Under the pieces are notes generated by a model. That model was not told where the DNA came from. It saw only the letters and a list, made by a program, of their open reading frames with translations, and did no database searches. The position numbers and the translations under genes were made by a program. Source: Lycium barbarum (taxonomy: Eukaryota; Streptophyta; Magnoliopsida; Solanales; Solanaceae). Taken from it: a stretch of 64,000 bases of DNA. Below are positions 24,985 through 35,172 of this stretch, piece after piece (position 1 is the stretch's first letter; every line of letters begins with the position of its first letter). Location of the stretch: the NCBI RefSeq assembly GCF_019175385.1, contig NC_083342.1, positions 115,010,376-115,074,375 on the forward strand, given 5' to 3'.

Positions 24985-26019
24985 TCAGATCCAGGGTATG
25001 AAGAAGATGATTTTGGTGTACCCAGATCATTCGTCATGCCAGATGACTAGAATGCAACCAAGTCAACAGTAGAGGAGCTGGAGCAGATCATCTTGTTTGA
25101 ATATTTACCGGACAGAAAGGTATACCTGGGCACGAGGTTAACCTCGGAGCTCAGGAACAAGTTAATTGAATTTTTTCGAGCTAATGCCGATTGCTTTGCA
25201 TGGTCCCACATAGATATGACAGGTATACCACCGGAAGTAGCAACTCACAAACTCAGTTTAGACGAGAGGTTTCCCCCGGTAAAGCAGAAGAGAAGGCCTA
25301 TGGCAGAAGCAAAACACACCTTCGTAAAAGACGAGGTAACAAATCTTTTGAACATAGGCTCTATCCGGGAGGTAAAGTACCCGGACTGGCTAGCTAACGT
25401 AGTAGTGGTGCCGAATAAAGGTAATAAATTTCGAATGTGTGTTGATTACAAGGATCTAAACAAAGCGTGTCCGAAGGATTCATTTCCGTTGCCTCACATC
25501 AATAGAATGATCAATGCGACGACCGAGCATGAGATGTTAAGTTTTCTCGATGCCTACTCCGGGTATAACCAAATTCGGATGCACCCGGAGGATCAAGAGA
25601 AAACATCCTTTATTACCCGATATGGGACTTACTGTTATAATGTCATGCCTTTTAGACTAAAAAATGCCGGTGCAACTTACCAACGCCTAGTTAATGCGAT
25701 GTTCGAAGAACAAATAGGGAAAACAATAGAAATTTATATTGATGACATGGTGGTCAAGTCCCTGGAAACAGAGGACCATTTAAAACATTTGCAGGAAACC
25801 TTCGATGTACTCCGCAAGTATAACATGAGGCTCAACCCGGATAAATGTGCCTTCGGTGTCCGGTCTGGCAAATTCTTGGGTTTCATGGTGTCAAACCGGG
25901 GGATTGAAATCAACCCGGACAAGATCAAGGACATCGAGGTAGTGAATAACGTCAAAGGAGTGCAGAGGCTCACCGGAAGGATATCGGCGTTGAGTTGCTT
26001 CATATCGAGGTCCTCGGAT
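24985..26019 (+). pseudogene. Reverse transcriptase of element 1
   Basis: The frame shifts relative to protease between 24971 and 24985 and carries a TAG at 25048. From there the polymerase is open to TAG 26020. Motifs in order: LANVVVVPNKGNKFRMCVDY (fingers), FLDAYSGYNQI, SFITRYGTYCYNVMPF and the catalytic YIDDM at 25735-25749. In the motif normally written MPFGLKNAG the glycine is arginine (MPFRLKNAG). Reverse transcription of element RNA would be its role. Because of flanking stops it cannot be made as part of a polyprotein here. Confidence 0.9.
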
Positions 26020-26022
26020 TAG

Positions 26023-26560
26023 AGTCATCGTTTCTTCTCCTTACTGAGGAAGAAGAACGATTTCGTTTGGACACCGGAGTGTCAAAGAGCATTACAAGAA
26101 TTAAAGCGATACTTTTCCAGCGCGCCGCTGTTGCACACACCAAAAGCGGAGGAGTAGCTTTTTCTCTACCTTGCTGTCTCCAAGGTAGCGGTAAGTGACG
26201 TTTTGGTTCGAGAAGAATCAGGTACGCAATTCCCAATTTATTATGTAAGTAGAACTTTGGAGGATGCGGAGACCCGTTATCCCCACTTGGAAAAATTGAC
26301 ATTTGCATTGGTATGTGCTTCTAGAAAACTCAAGCCCTACTTCCAATGCCATCCGATATGTGTAGTGACTACTTACCCCCTAAAAAACATCATGCATAAA
26401 TCGGAATTATCGGGTAGACTAACTAAGTGGGCCGTAGAAATTAGCGGATATAATATCGAATACAAACCTCGAACAACCATCAAGTCCCAGATCTTGGCCG
26501 ATTTTGTGGCGGATTTCACCCCGGCTATGGTCCCCGAGGTTGAGAAAGAACTTCTGCTAA
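26023..26560 (+). pseudogene. First (Ty3-type) RNase H of element 1
   Basis: This continues the RT frame after TAG 26020-26022 (FFSLLRKKNDFVW...) and is broken again by TAG 26155-26157. It then reads through PIYYVSRTLEDAETRYPHLE and LKPYFQCHPICVVTTYPL to a tether-like QILADFVADF. These are the connection/RNase H motifs of Ty3/gypsy polymerases, degrading RNA in the RNA-DNA hybrid. Confidence 0.85.
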
Positions 26561-26577
26561 CCTCGGGTAAAGCCTCG

Positions 26578-26959
26578 GGTATTTGGTCGCTACATACGGA
26601 CGGAGCCTCGAGCCTCAAAGGTTCCCGGCTAGGAATCGTCCTTAGAACCCCGGCCGGGGATGCCGTTCGACAATCCATTAGAACTATTAAATTGACTAAC
26701 AATGAAGCCGAATATGAGGCTATGATTGCAGGTTTGGAGTTAGCCCGGAGTATGGGGGCCGAGATAATCGAGGCGAAGTGCGATTCGCTCTTGGTCGTAA
26801 ACCAGGTGAATGGCGTTTTCGAGGTCAAGGACGAACGGATGCAGAGGTATCTGGAAAAAATCCAAGTGATACTACACCGATTTAAAGAATGGACCATACA
26901 GCATGTACCGAGGGAGCAGAACAGTGAAGCCGATGCATTGGCCAATTTAGGATCTTCGA
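26578..26959 (+). pseudogene. Second, archaeal-type RNase H (aRNH) of element 1
   Basis: It has the canonical RNase H catalytic set: HTDGASS (Asp at about 26599), NNEAEYEAMIAG (Glu), KCDSLLVVNQ (Asp) and a final SEADALANLG Asp. A second RNase H of this plant/archaeal type after the Ty3 RNase H is a recognised hallmark of the Tat lineage and supports the classification. All four acidic residues are present and this domain lies in one uninterrupted frame (open to TAA 27118). Confidence 0.88.
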
Positions 26960-27120
26960 TCGAATGGGAAGAAATCAACCCCGGGACTACGGTGCACTTG
27001 ATGAATGCGGCGATAGAAAACGAACATGCCGAAATAAACATAATGGGTTTAACTTGGGATTGGCGCAACAAGTACATCGATTACTTGCGTCAGGGAAAGC
27101 TCCCGAACGACCCAAAATAA

Positions 27121-28295
27121 TCACGGTCATTAAGGACGAAAGCTGCGCGTTTCTGCTTGGTAGACGGCCAATTGTATCGACGGTCTTTCTTCGGACCCCT
27201 GGCCAAGTGTTTGGGTCCCGGAGAAACGGAATATGTGATGAGAGAGGTGCACGAAGGATCCTGCGGCAACCACTCCGGTGCTGAAGCTCTGGTCCGGAAG
27301 ATAATCAAGCGAGGTTATTATTGGAACCGGATAGAGGAAGACTCAAAGAATTTTGTCCGAAAATGTGACGGGTGTCAGAGACATGTACCGATAATTCATC
27401 AGCCCGGGGAGTTGCTGCATTCGGTAGTGTCACCGTGGCCTTTCATGAAGTAGGGAATGGACATTGTTGGTCCATTGCCATGGGCAACAGGTAAAGCCCG
27501 ATTTATTTTGTTTATGACTGACTATTTCTCCAAATGGGTTGAAGCACAGGCCTTCGAAAAAATTCGAGAAAAGGAGGCCATTGACTTCATATGGGACCAC
27601 ATCATCTGTCGTTTTGGCATCCCTGCCGAGATAACTTGTGAAAACAGTCCCAGTTCGTGGGTGGCAAAGTCAACGATTTCCTCGAAGGGTTGAAGATCAA
27701 TAAAATTGTATCAACTCCATATCACCCGTGTGCGAACGGACAGGCAGAATCCACGAACAAAACAATAATCCAAAATCTGACGAAAAGACTCGAAGAATCA
27801 CAGCATCACTGGAGGGAAATATTACCGGAGGTATTGTGGGCTTACAGAACCACATCGAAACCTAGCACGGGGGAAACTCCTTTCTCGTTGGTCTACGGGG
27901 CCGAATCCCTTATTCCGGTAGAAGTTGGTGAACCGAACCTCCGGTTCAGCTATACCACCGAGGAGTCAAACGAGGAGGCCATGGCCGTAAAACTCGACCT
28001 CACGGATGAACTTCGCGAAAACGCGTTGGTCCGTAGTGCAGCCCAGAAACAGAGAACGGAAAGGTACTACAATCGGAGAGCCAATTTTTGCCATTTCCAA
28101 GTTGGGGACTTGGTGCTTCGGAAAGTTACCTTGAACACCAAGAATCCCAACGAAGGAAAACTGGGTCCGAACTGGGAAGGACCGTACAAGATAACCGAGA
28201 TAACGGGCAAAGGATCGTACCAGTTGGAATCCATGGATGGGCAACGGTTGCGCAATAACTGGAATGTGGCTCATCTGAAGAGATACTACTGCTAA
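27121..28295 (+). pseudogene. Integrase of element 1, catalytic residue altered
   Basis: Same frame as RNase H after TAA 27118-27120. The N-terminal HHCC zinc module lies at about 27,250-27,390 (HEGSCGNH...KCDGCQRH). A TAG at 27451-27453 stands where family members have Trp just before GMDIVGPLP, which contains the first catalytic Asp. The second catalytic position reads TCEN (27637-27645) instead of the usual CDN. A one-base loss follows at about 27,647, so the remainder (27657-28295) is in another frame; the third catalytic Glu (NGQAES, 27747-27749) and the C-terminal GPNWEGPYK module are present. No chromodomain follows. This copy cannot encode a working integrase. Confidence 0.9.
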
Positions 28296-29388
28296 GGTAT
28301 GGACTCCCCGTGTTTTTCTTTTAACCTTTCTCTTTTGCAGGAGGTCAAGTACCGGATAAAGTTAGAATCTAGGTCTAAAAACACGTGTTGCACTCTTTTC
28401 CTTAGTACGGTTTTGTCCCAAAATGGGTTTTCCGACAAGGTACAACGTGTTACTCGACGAAGACAAGGGTAAACGCTCGGAAACTCAGGGCCGCACCCTA
28501 CGAATAGGAACTTAATAGCGCTTACCCGATCTTGCAGCTCGGATAAGCGCTGGGGGACTATTATACCCACTTCGAAGTTTACCCCGGTTAGCGAAAATCG
28601 AAGGAGCTAAATAAAACAAAACCGGACCTATAATATTGGGTTTCGATGTAAGGACCAAACGATCAGAATGAATCGTGTCCATTTAGCATTTGCTACGGCA
28701 AAGGCAGCAGGAAAAAATTTCGGACCTTCTGCATTAGGTTCCTATGTAAGGACCAAACGATCAGAATTAATCGTGTCCATTTAGTATTTGCTACGGCAAA
28801 GGCAGAAGGAAAAAAATTCATTCTCATGTATATAAATACTTGCAATGCAAAAATTATCGAAAGATTGGATAACGATATCTCGGATGTCTTCCTGTTAAAA
28901 CACTTTGCCCCGATGATTATCGCCGTATTTCGGCATCACTTCATTCATATACCCTATTCCGGGCACTATGGTCGAAATTCGACAAAGGCAACGAGGTCAT
29001 AGTGAACCGAGTCAAAATCATTAATCCCACAAATGGGGACTCTTACATCAAAATTTAGCTAAGGCTGAGATTCAGGTGTCCGAAAAATACCGGCCCTAAA
29101 AATGCCCGTCGTGATTCGAAGACGTCCGAATTCACAAAAGCATAAGATAAGTCCCACGAGCAAAAACTCCATAAAATTCCCGAAAAAAATGTACCGGATG
29201 AAGAGAAAAGTCGATATTCAGGCACAGCCAGAAATAATGACTCCTTAAAACGGACCGACAATTCGGGCAGAAGTCATAACGAACATTCAAACAAAGTAAA
29301 GAAAAATGCATGTTCTATTTATACAAACGATGTTACACCGGAGACTCCTACAAAGGCAAAAAATAAAAGGCTAAGTACAGGCCCTAAT
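28296..29388. other. Element 1 non-coding 3' region with tandem repeat and PPT-like site
   Basis: No ORF of note is present. It contains GGGGGACTATTA at 28552-28563, resembling the real polypurine-tract junction at 35161-35172, and two copies of a unit starting GTAAGGACCAAACGATCAGA (28648 and 28746, 98-bp period). The same strings, inverted, recur in element 2 near 63,870-63,990. It separates the sense pol from the antisense gene. Confidence 0.7.
28648..28810. repeat. Tandem repeat, about 98-bp period, in element 1
   Basis: GTAAGGACCAAACGATCAGA plus AATCGTGTCCATTTAG and TTTGCTACGGCAAAGGCAG occur twice. The inverted equivalent in element 2 has an 89-bp period, so the repeat is a conserved property of the family and not a local accident. 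Confidence 0.85.
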
Positions 29389-30764
29389 CTATCCGGTATG
29401 GCTGGATCCGGAGTGTTCGGACGCTGTCCGCTCGGAGTCATCGGAGTCAGCCCCGAGGGAAGCCTTAGCCTCTTCCTCGACTCTTTTAGCCTCGAGTATT
29501 AGGGTCGGAAGATCCGCAAAGCCATGCTCGGCTTGCTCAAGGGTGATCCTCCGAGACTTTCACTTTTCATACTCAGCAGCAATAGTGGCATGAGCCTCGG
29601 CGGCCTCCACGCTCTTTAGAGCTTCTTCCAAATCGGCCTCGGCCAGGGCCAGCTTTGCCTCCAGAACATCCCGAGCCTCTTCGAGGACATTTTGCATTTG
29701 GTGGCCGAGTCGAGCTCGGCCTTGAGAGTGTCATTAGGATCAACCGTCTCTACGAGCTCGGATTATAGATCAGCACATATCTGGGCCCTCTTCTCCGCCT
29801 TCTCCTCAAACACCCTCATACGGTCTTTATGCCGGGCACTTTCAGATTCGAGCAGCCGATGCCTCTCAGCCATACTCATAGCTTTCGGACTTGACAGAGT
29901 CCAGCTCCTCCCGGAGTTGAGAGATTGTGGTTTCGAGCTCACCAAGCTTTAAAGAAAGACGAGTGTTATCTCGACTAAGGACGATCTTGTTCGCTTCGAG
30001 AATCCGGTTATATTCGACCATCTCGGCCAGCTCACCCTTTAATCGACGGTTTTCAGCCTTTGTTGCATCGAGCTCGGGTTGGAGGTTGGAAAGAGTAATT
30101 GCTCGGTTCAGCTTATCCTCCTTCACCCGCAGAAGGTGCTGAAATTTCTCCGTCTCTCGGCCTTGGGCATCCAGTTGGCCCTTAAGATCGTCCACCTCTT
30201 GCTGAGCGCGGACAAAGTCTTCGTTGACAAGCACCACACTCTACAAATGAAGTCAAAAACTTGAATAAACGAGATTAAAATTCTCAATGAAATTATGCGA
30301 AGATGGCTGATATACTTACTCGATTGCCCGCGTGCATACCCTCGTTAATGAGGCACTGCCAGGGGACTCCATTCATCTTTCGTTTGTCTGAGTCCGAGAC
30401 AAGGGGCCTCAGGTAGCTTACCACACCCACCGGGTGAGAAAGAAAACTGCAATCCTCGGGAACGGTGATCACAGTCGATCTTGTCCTCCTCGGTTCCACA
30501 CTAGGGCGACGAGGCTATCCCTAGCACCGGACTCGGAGGTCCGACTAGCTGCCCTCGTGGCTCGAGGGATCGGGAGATGTCCGAAACCGGCAGCTTCGCC
30601 GGTAGCAGGAGGGGTGTCCTAAAACATGTCTTCAAACTCATCCAATCTTGAAGCCGGGGCTGGAGAACTCGGAAGGACTTCAGCAGCTTCGGCAAAGGCA
30701 GGGATGTCCGAAGTTGAAGCAACCTCGTGGTCAGGCATCGGATGAACATCAATGGGGACTTCGG

Positions 30765-33465
30765 TGTCACACCCCGATCTTACAAGGGTGTGATGGGCAC
30801 CCGACCCTTACTTAGGGCCGAGCGAACCCTCTGACTCCTATTACATACATAAATTTTTTTTTTCAGCGTACTCAAATCAAATATAATCTGTGATCATATG
30901 GACTTTATAACATAACATAAAATGACACATAGGCTGCTGACAGAACCGACACTTTATACCCACGACTCTGTCTGCAAAGTCTCTAACCTCGAACATAGCG
31001 TCATAGTACATATACTCTGACTTGGCAGCACTCCAGGACAAGTGGAGCCTACCAACTCCGCTGGAACATCTTCTATGTTAACTTCGCATCCTTTGGGTGT
31101 ACCTGCGCGGCATGAACGCAGCCCCCGAAGAAGAGGGGTCAGTACGAGAAATGTACTGAGTATGTAAGGCAAGAATAGTAACATAGTAAGAAATATGCGT
31201 GTGAATAATAACTGCATGGAAACATAAAACATGTCATAGAATAAAAGAGTAACCTGTACATATGAGTGCCGCTGAGGGCGGATACCATGCATACTTAGCT
31301 GGTCATGTCATGTCATATCTTATCATATCATCTCATATCGTATCATATCATGTCATGTCATATCATGTCGTGTCATATCATATCATGTCATGTCATAGCA
31401 CCGAACAATGTCGGCTCGCCCACATAGCGCCGAAATACGTCGGCTCGCCCATATATCCCGCGTCCGGGATGATAAGCCAGCTGACCAGGTGGCAATGAAA
31501 CATGTTTCCCTTCCCATCCCCCATGTATCCCTTCCCCCACCCCATGTGCATATACATATCTTATATACATATGTCATATAAGCATGCAGGAGAGCCCAAA
31601 AAAAATCATGTATCCATCGAAGTGACGTAAGGTCGATGACCTCCGATTACGTTATGGAATAACCATGATCGCTTCGTCTCACCTTGAAGGAACTGGTATC
31701 ATAAGGCGAGACTATCAATGAAGAGTGTCACTATGAGAAAATATAAAATAGGGTCATGAGGCATCGTTTCATATACTTGGAGCCTTTAAAAGAGTGAATA
31801 TCCATAATAGAGTTGAGAAATCAAGAAATAACTTAACATTTTCATATTGTCATATTCATGGTAGGAACATATCGTCAACATATCTGTCATAGACATTTTC
31901 TCATATTTGACGTTGTCATTGTAATACATATCCATCATTTTTGTCATAAAAGCTTATAATACCATAAACCTTTGTTTTGGAAAAATACGAACATTTTGAA
32001 AAACGTTGACGGGTTATCGGGAAAGTAATCATACCTTAGAATCATAGACATCTAACTTTTAAAAACAAGTAAGATATGGAGACAATTTTAAATTCACAAT
32101 ATCGGGATCATGCCTTTGAAAGAAAAGGGACGAGCCTTAACATACCTGTTCCACGTCCTATTAGCTATGCTTATGTGTCCGAGCTTGTAAGTCTACATTT
32201 AAGATAATTCACACTAATGTTAGCTTTTTCATCGTACACTTGTGCCATAATTCAAATTATACTATTTTATATTCTGCCGAAAATCGGGCAGCATCTCCCC
32301 TGTTTATATGCCTAGCCCAAATTTTTAATTCAACAGCCAACAACAACAACAAGAATACCAACATCAATTATAATGTTTCCAACTCAAAATATCTCCTAAA
32401 ACAGCCCACACGCTGTTTTTTAGCTTTCATAACTAATTAACTCAATATACAATTATTTAATCGCGTATTCTTCGTAAATAAACCGGTATTAGCACAAATA
32501 GAAAGAGATTCATACCTTTCTCCCTTTAATGTTGCTTAATCTCCACTTTTCCACGCTAAATTTAGGCCACCACACACTGTTATATGATTCTGCACCAATA
32601 ATTATACGCTACCCGGACTGGAATTGGGAAATTATACCTGGTTTTGGACAAAATTTTGGTTGGGGAGTTTGGGAGAACTCTCCAGATTTTTGGAGAGTTT
32701 TGGGGTGTGTTTTTCGTGTGTTGATCTGAAAATGAGGGGGGTTTCCCCTTTTTATGATGTTTAGAAGCTGCCAGAAGCAGCTGGAAAAATGCTCTGTGCG
32801 TTCGCGCTGCCTTCTGGCGCGATCGCGTAGAGTTAAATAATTTCCTTCTGCGCGTTCGCGCCCCCTTTGGGCGCGTTCGCGCAGGGTTAAAATTTCTGAC
32901 TGGATGTTCGTTCAGTAAAACGGTCATAACTCTTGATCCCGATATCGTATGAGGGCCCACGACCTATGGTTAGAAAGCTCTTTCAATTATCTACAACTTT
33001 TATTTCTGGGGGTTTTCCCAAATTCCAAACTTATAATGCCGTTTTTGCCCTTTCAAGTCAGATCATCCGAAAACGTTTCCTTAAATCGTCCTTTTGGAGG
33101 GCTTATGCCCATTTTTGGCTTATGGGTCCTTCTTAGGACTTGCTCAACTTTCCATATATTACTCGTATGCATCTTCATATGTCCTTTATAAAACTTTGAC
33201 ATGTGGGCCCCACTTAGCTTGCAGCAACGAGGGCTTTTCGTCAATTAACATATGAACTAATTTACACCATATGGTCTCCAAATGTCATATATATATATGC
33301 CATTATTACCTTCTTATAACACAACCTTCATTCTGAAATTGATTTTCAGATTTTTGTTCAGCGCGTTCGCGCCACGTTGGGGGCGCGTTCGCGCTGTATT
33401 GGCCCTTTGGCCCATTCTAAGCCGTCTACAGTTTTTGGTAACGCAAAATTTTTCCGGGGTGAACA
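30765..33465. mobile_element. Solo-LTR-like insertion (2.7 kb) nested in element 1
   Basis: Flanked by the 5-bp duplication TTCGG (30760-30764 and 33466-33470). Termini TGTCACACCCC and GGGGTGAACA give the TG..CA and short inverted repeat expected for an LTR. It contains no coding frame, primer site or second LTR, so a solo LTR of a long-LTR Ty3 (Tekay-like) family is most likely; a short non-coding derivative is the alternative. Within it are a TCATATCATG-type tandem tract (about 31,303-31,395) and several GCGCGTTCGCGC strings (32,790-32,890 and 33,360-33,392). It splits the antisense gene, whose sequence resumes exactly on both sides. Confidence 0.85.
31303..31395. repeat. Short tandem tract (TCATATCATG-like)
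   Basis: About 90 bases made of TCATG, TCATA and TCGTA pentamers, such as CATGTCATGTCATATC. It lies within the solo-LTR-like insertion and has no spacers of the CRISPR kind. Confidence 0.85.
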
Positions 33466-34891
33466 TTCGGTCTCTGGGACCGGCTTCGGCAGCGGGTGCC
33501 CCCACAGGTCATCTTGTCCTTTGCAAAAGTGTCTCTTTGGAAGAAACATCGCTTGAAATATCAATGAATTCAATCGACCTTAGAGGAGTCGGGTAATTAA
33601 TTTCTTCCCCACCTATGTATAATGCCGGAGTCCTTCCCCAGCTTAAGGAGGTGGTGAAACGGTAATGCCCCCCCCCCTCGGGAATGGAAGCCACGGAAGG
33701 GGCAACACTGATCCTCCGAACGAGGAACTCGGGCTCTGCTTCATCCCTTAAAGTCCTAACGACACTCCTCGCCCTTTTCTTCGGTTTCTGCCCTTTGTCC
33801 GAGGGTCTTTTTCTCTTGGCGGTGGCAGTAAGGATACGAGATGCACCCGCTGAATCGAACTCGGGTACCGACGTTGCGGGCTCAGCTGCTGACTCCGGCC
33901 TTGGATCCACCGAGCCCTTAGGTAAACCTGAAAATCGAAGATGTTATAGAAAGGTAGAAGATGCAATGAATACGGATAGAAGCAAAGTATTACCGTGGTT
34001 CTAGGCAACCCATCGGCCACGTGACAGGTGTCCCCACGTCCGATCGTTGTGGGCCAGCGTGAATTCCTTTCCTGCATTATTGGCCAATAGCCGGAGGCAG
34101 GCCACGACCCTTCAAACAATCGGACCAATCTGTGCCAAGGTTACGTTGTAAGTCCGGCACATCTCTAAGATGATCGGATCGACCGGGGGGTCGAGCTTGA
34201 GGGTGAAAGGATAAGTATAAACATATAGGAAGCCCTCCCGATGGTCGGTGACTGATTCGTCTGGACCGGGGGCAAAAACTTAGACTGAGGGGTTGTCCCA
34301 TCCACAATCAGCTCGTGCTAAGTCGAGTTTATCCTCGGTAATGGATGAGGGATATCGTCTCACATCAAACCCTCTATCGGATATCGGAGAAGGTTTTTCA
34401 ACCTCAAAATCTTTGTTGAAATTAGGTTTGGCCAGTACAATGTCCGAAGCAGTAGGCTCGAAGGTGGTTTTTGCCTTAGGCAGCGAAGTTGGCTCGGTTC
34501 CTTGAGAAGAAACCGAAGGAACATCATAGGAAGTGGTTTCGGTGTTGGCAGACATTTGAAAATATGGAAAAGGGAGATTGGGTGAATTCGAAAAGAGAGT
34601 TAAGAACAGAAGTGAGGGGAACAGTCAAAATTCAAAAATGGTCAAGAACAAGAGGAAGAAGCAACAACACACTCAACAAAAAATGATAGATGAAGGAGGT
34701 GGCAAAGCTATTTCCGTTCGCGCAACTTCAGTAATGAATCAACGAGAAATATGGAATGAAAAGTGAAATGAAGAAGAAATGAAGAACTGAAGCAGTAAGA
34801 AATGAAGTGGAGAATTGAAAGTATAAGAAGTGAAGGGTTGGAGATAGAGATTGAAAGGATCATAAAATGAAAAAATGAAGTGTTGGAAGAC

Positions 34892-35033
34892 GTTATATAG
34901 ATGTGGGATCCAGGCGGTTATAGTTCTCAGCCAACCGGGGAGTGCCACGTGTCCCATAATTAATGAGGAATGACTTGAAGCGACGTGCGTTACGGCGGTT
35001 GTCAGAGTTGACCATCCGGGATGAGAACACGTG
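34892..35033 (-). promoter_or_regulatory. Promoter of the antisense gene in element 1: TATA and two G-boxes
   Basis: On the - strand, CACGTG at 35028-35033 and at 34946-34951 precede a TATATAAC at about 34892-34899, roughly 340 bp before the ATG at 34555. Element 2 has the same order and nearly the same spacing. The promoter sits just inside the 3' LTR and fires away from it. Confidence 0.6.
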
Positions 35034-35160
35034 GCCAACGACAGAGGGACGTGGCACAATTGTTGCCGCCAAAATGAAAAGATAACAACGGATGAATCGA
35101 GCCACCGGTTTCTTGATGCATCCACTTCCCGTTACTCCGATAAACTACGGTTCGGAAAGT

Positions 35161-35172
35161 GTGGGGACTATC
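35161..35172 (+). other. Polypurine tract of element 1
   Basis: GTGGGGACTATC lies immediately before the 3' LTR (starting TGTATACGG at 35173). Plus-strand DNA synthesis would begin here. The equivalent in element 2, inverted, is GATAGTCCCCACAC at 59898-59911. Confidence 0.75.

Larger units (their letters stand above)
29389..34555 (-). pseudogene. Antisense gene inside element 1 (PF04195-like N-terminal, coiled-coil C-terminal), disrupted
   Basis: Reads opposite to gag-pol. ATG at 34555 (MSANTETTSYDVPS) is followed by DRGFDVRRYPSS, then YVYTYPFTLKLD and LAQIGPIV: an N-terminal region like the putative gypsy-type transposon domain (PF04195). An intron (33928-33993) is followed by GSVDPRPES and a bipartite NLS KRKRPSDKGQKPKKRARS. 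After the nested insertion (30765-33465) comes the conserved segment around a second intron (30241-30319). A long coiled coil VLVNEDFVRAQQEVDDLKGQ... follows, and the stop at 29389-29391 comes after SEHSGSSHTG. Stops, a deletion of about 350 bp near 34,050 and frameshifts show it is dead here. Function is unknown; a nuclear, multimerising protein is inferred. Confidence 0.8.

Noticed and set aside
31303..31395. CRISPR-like regular repeat
   Set aside because: Pentamer-based tandem tract without unique spacers, in a plant LTR; no CRISPR is expected in nuclear plant DNA.
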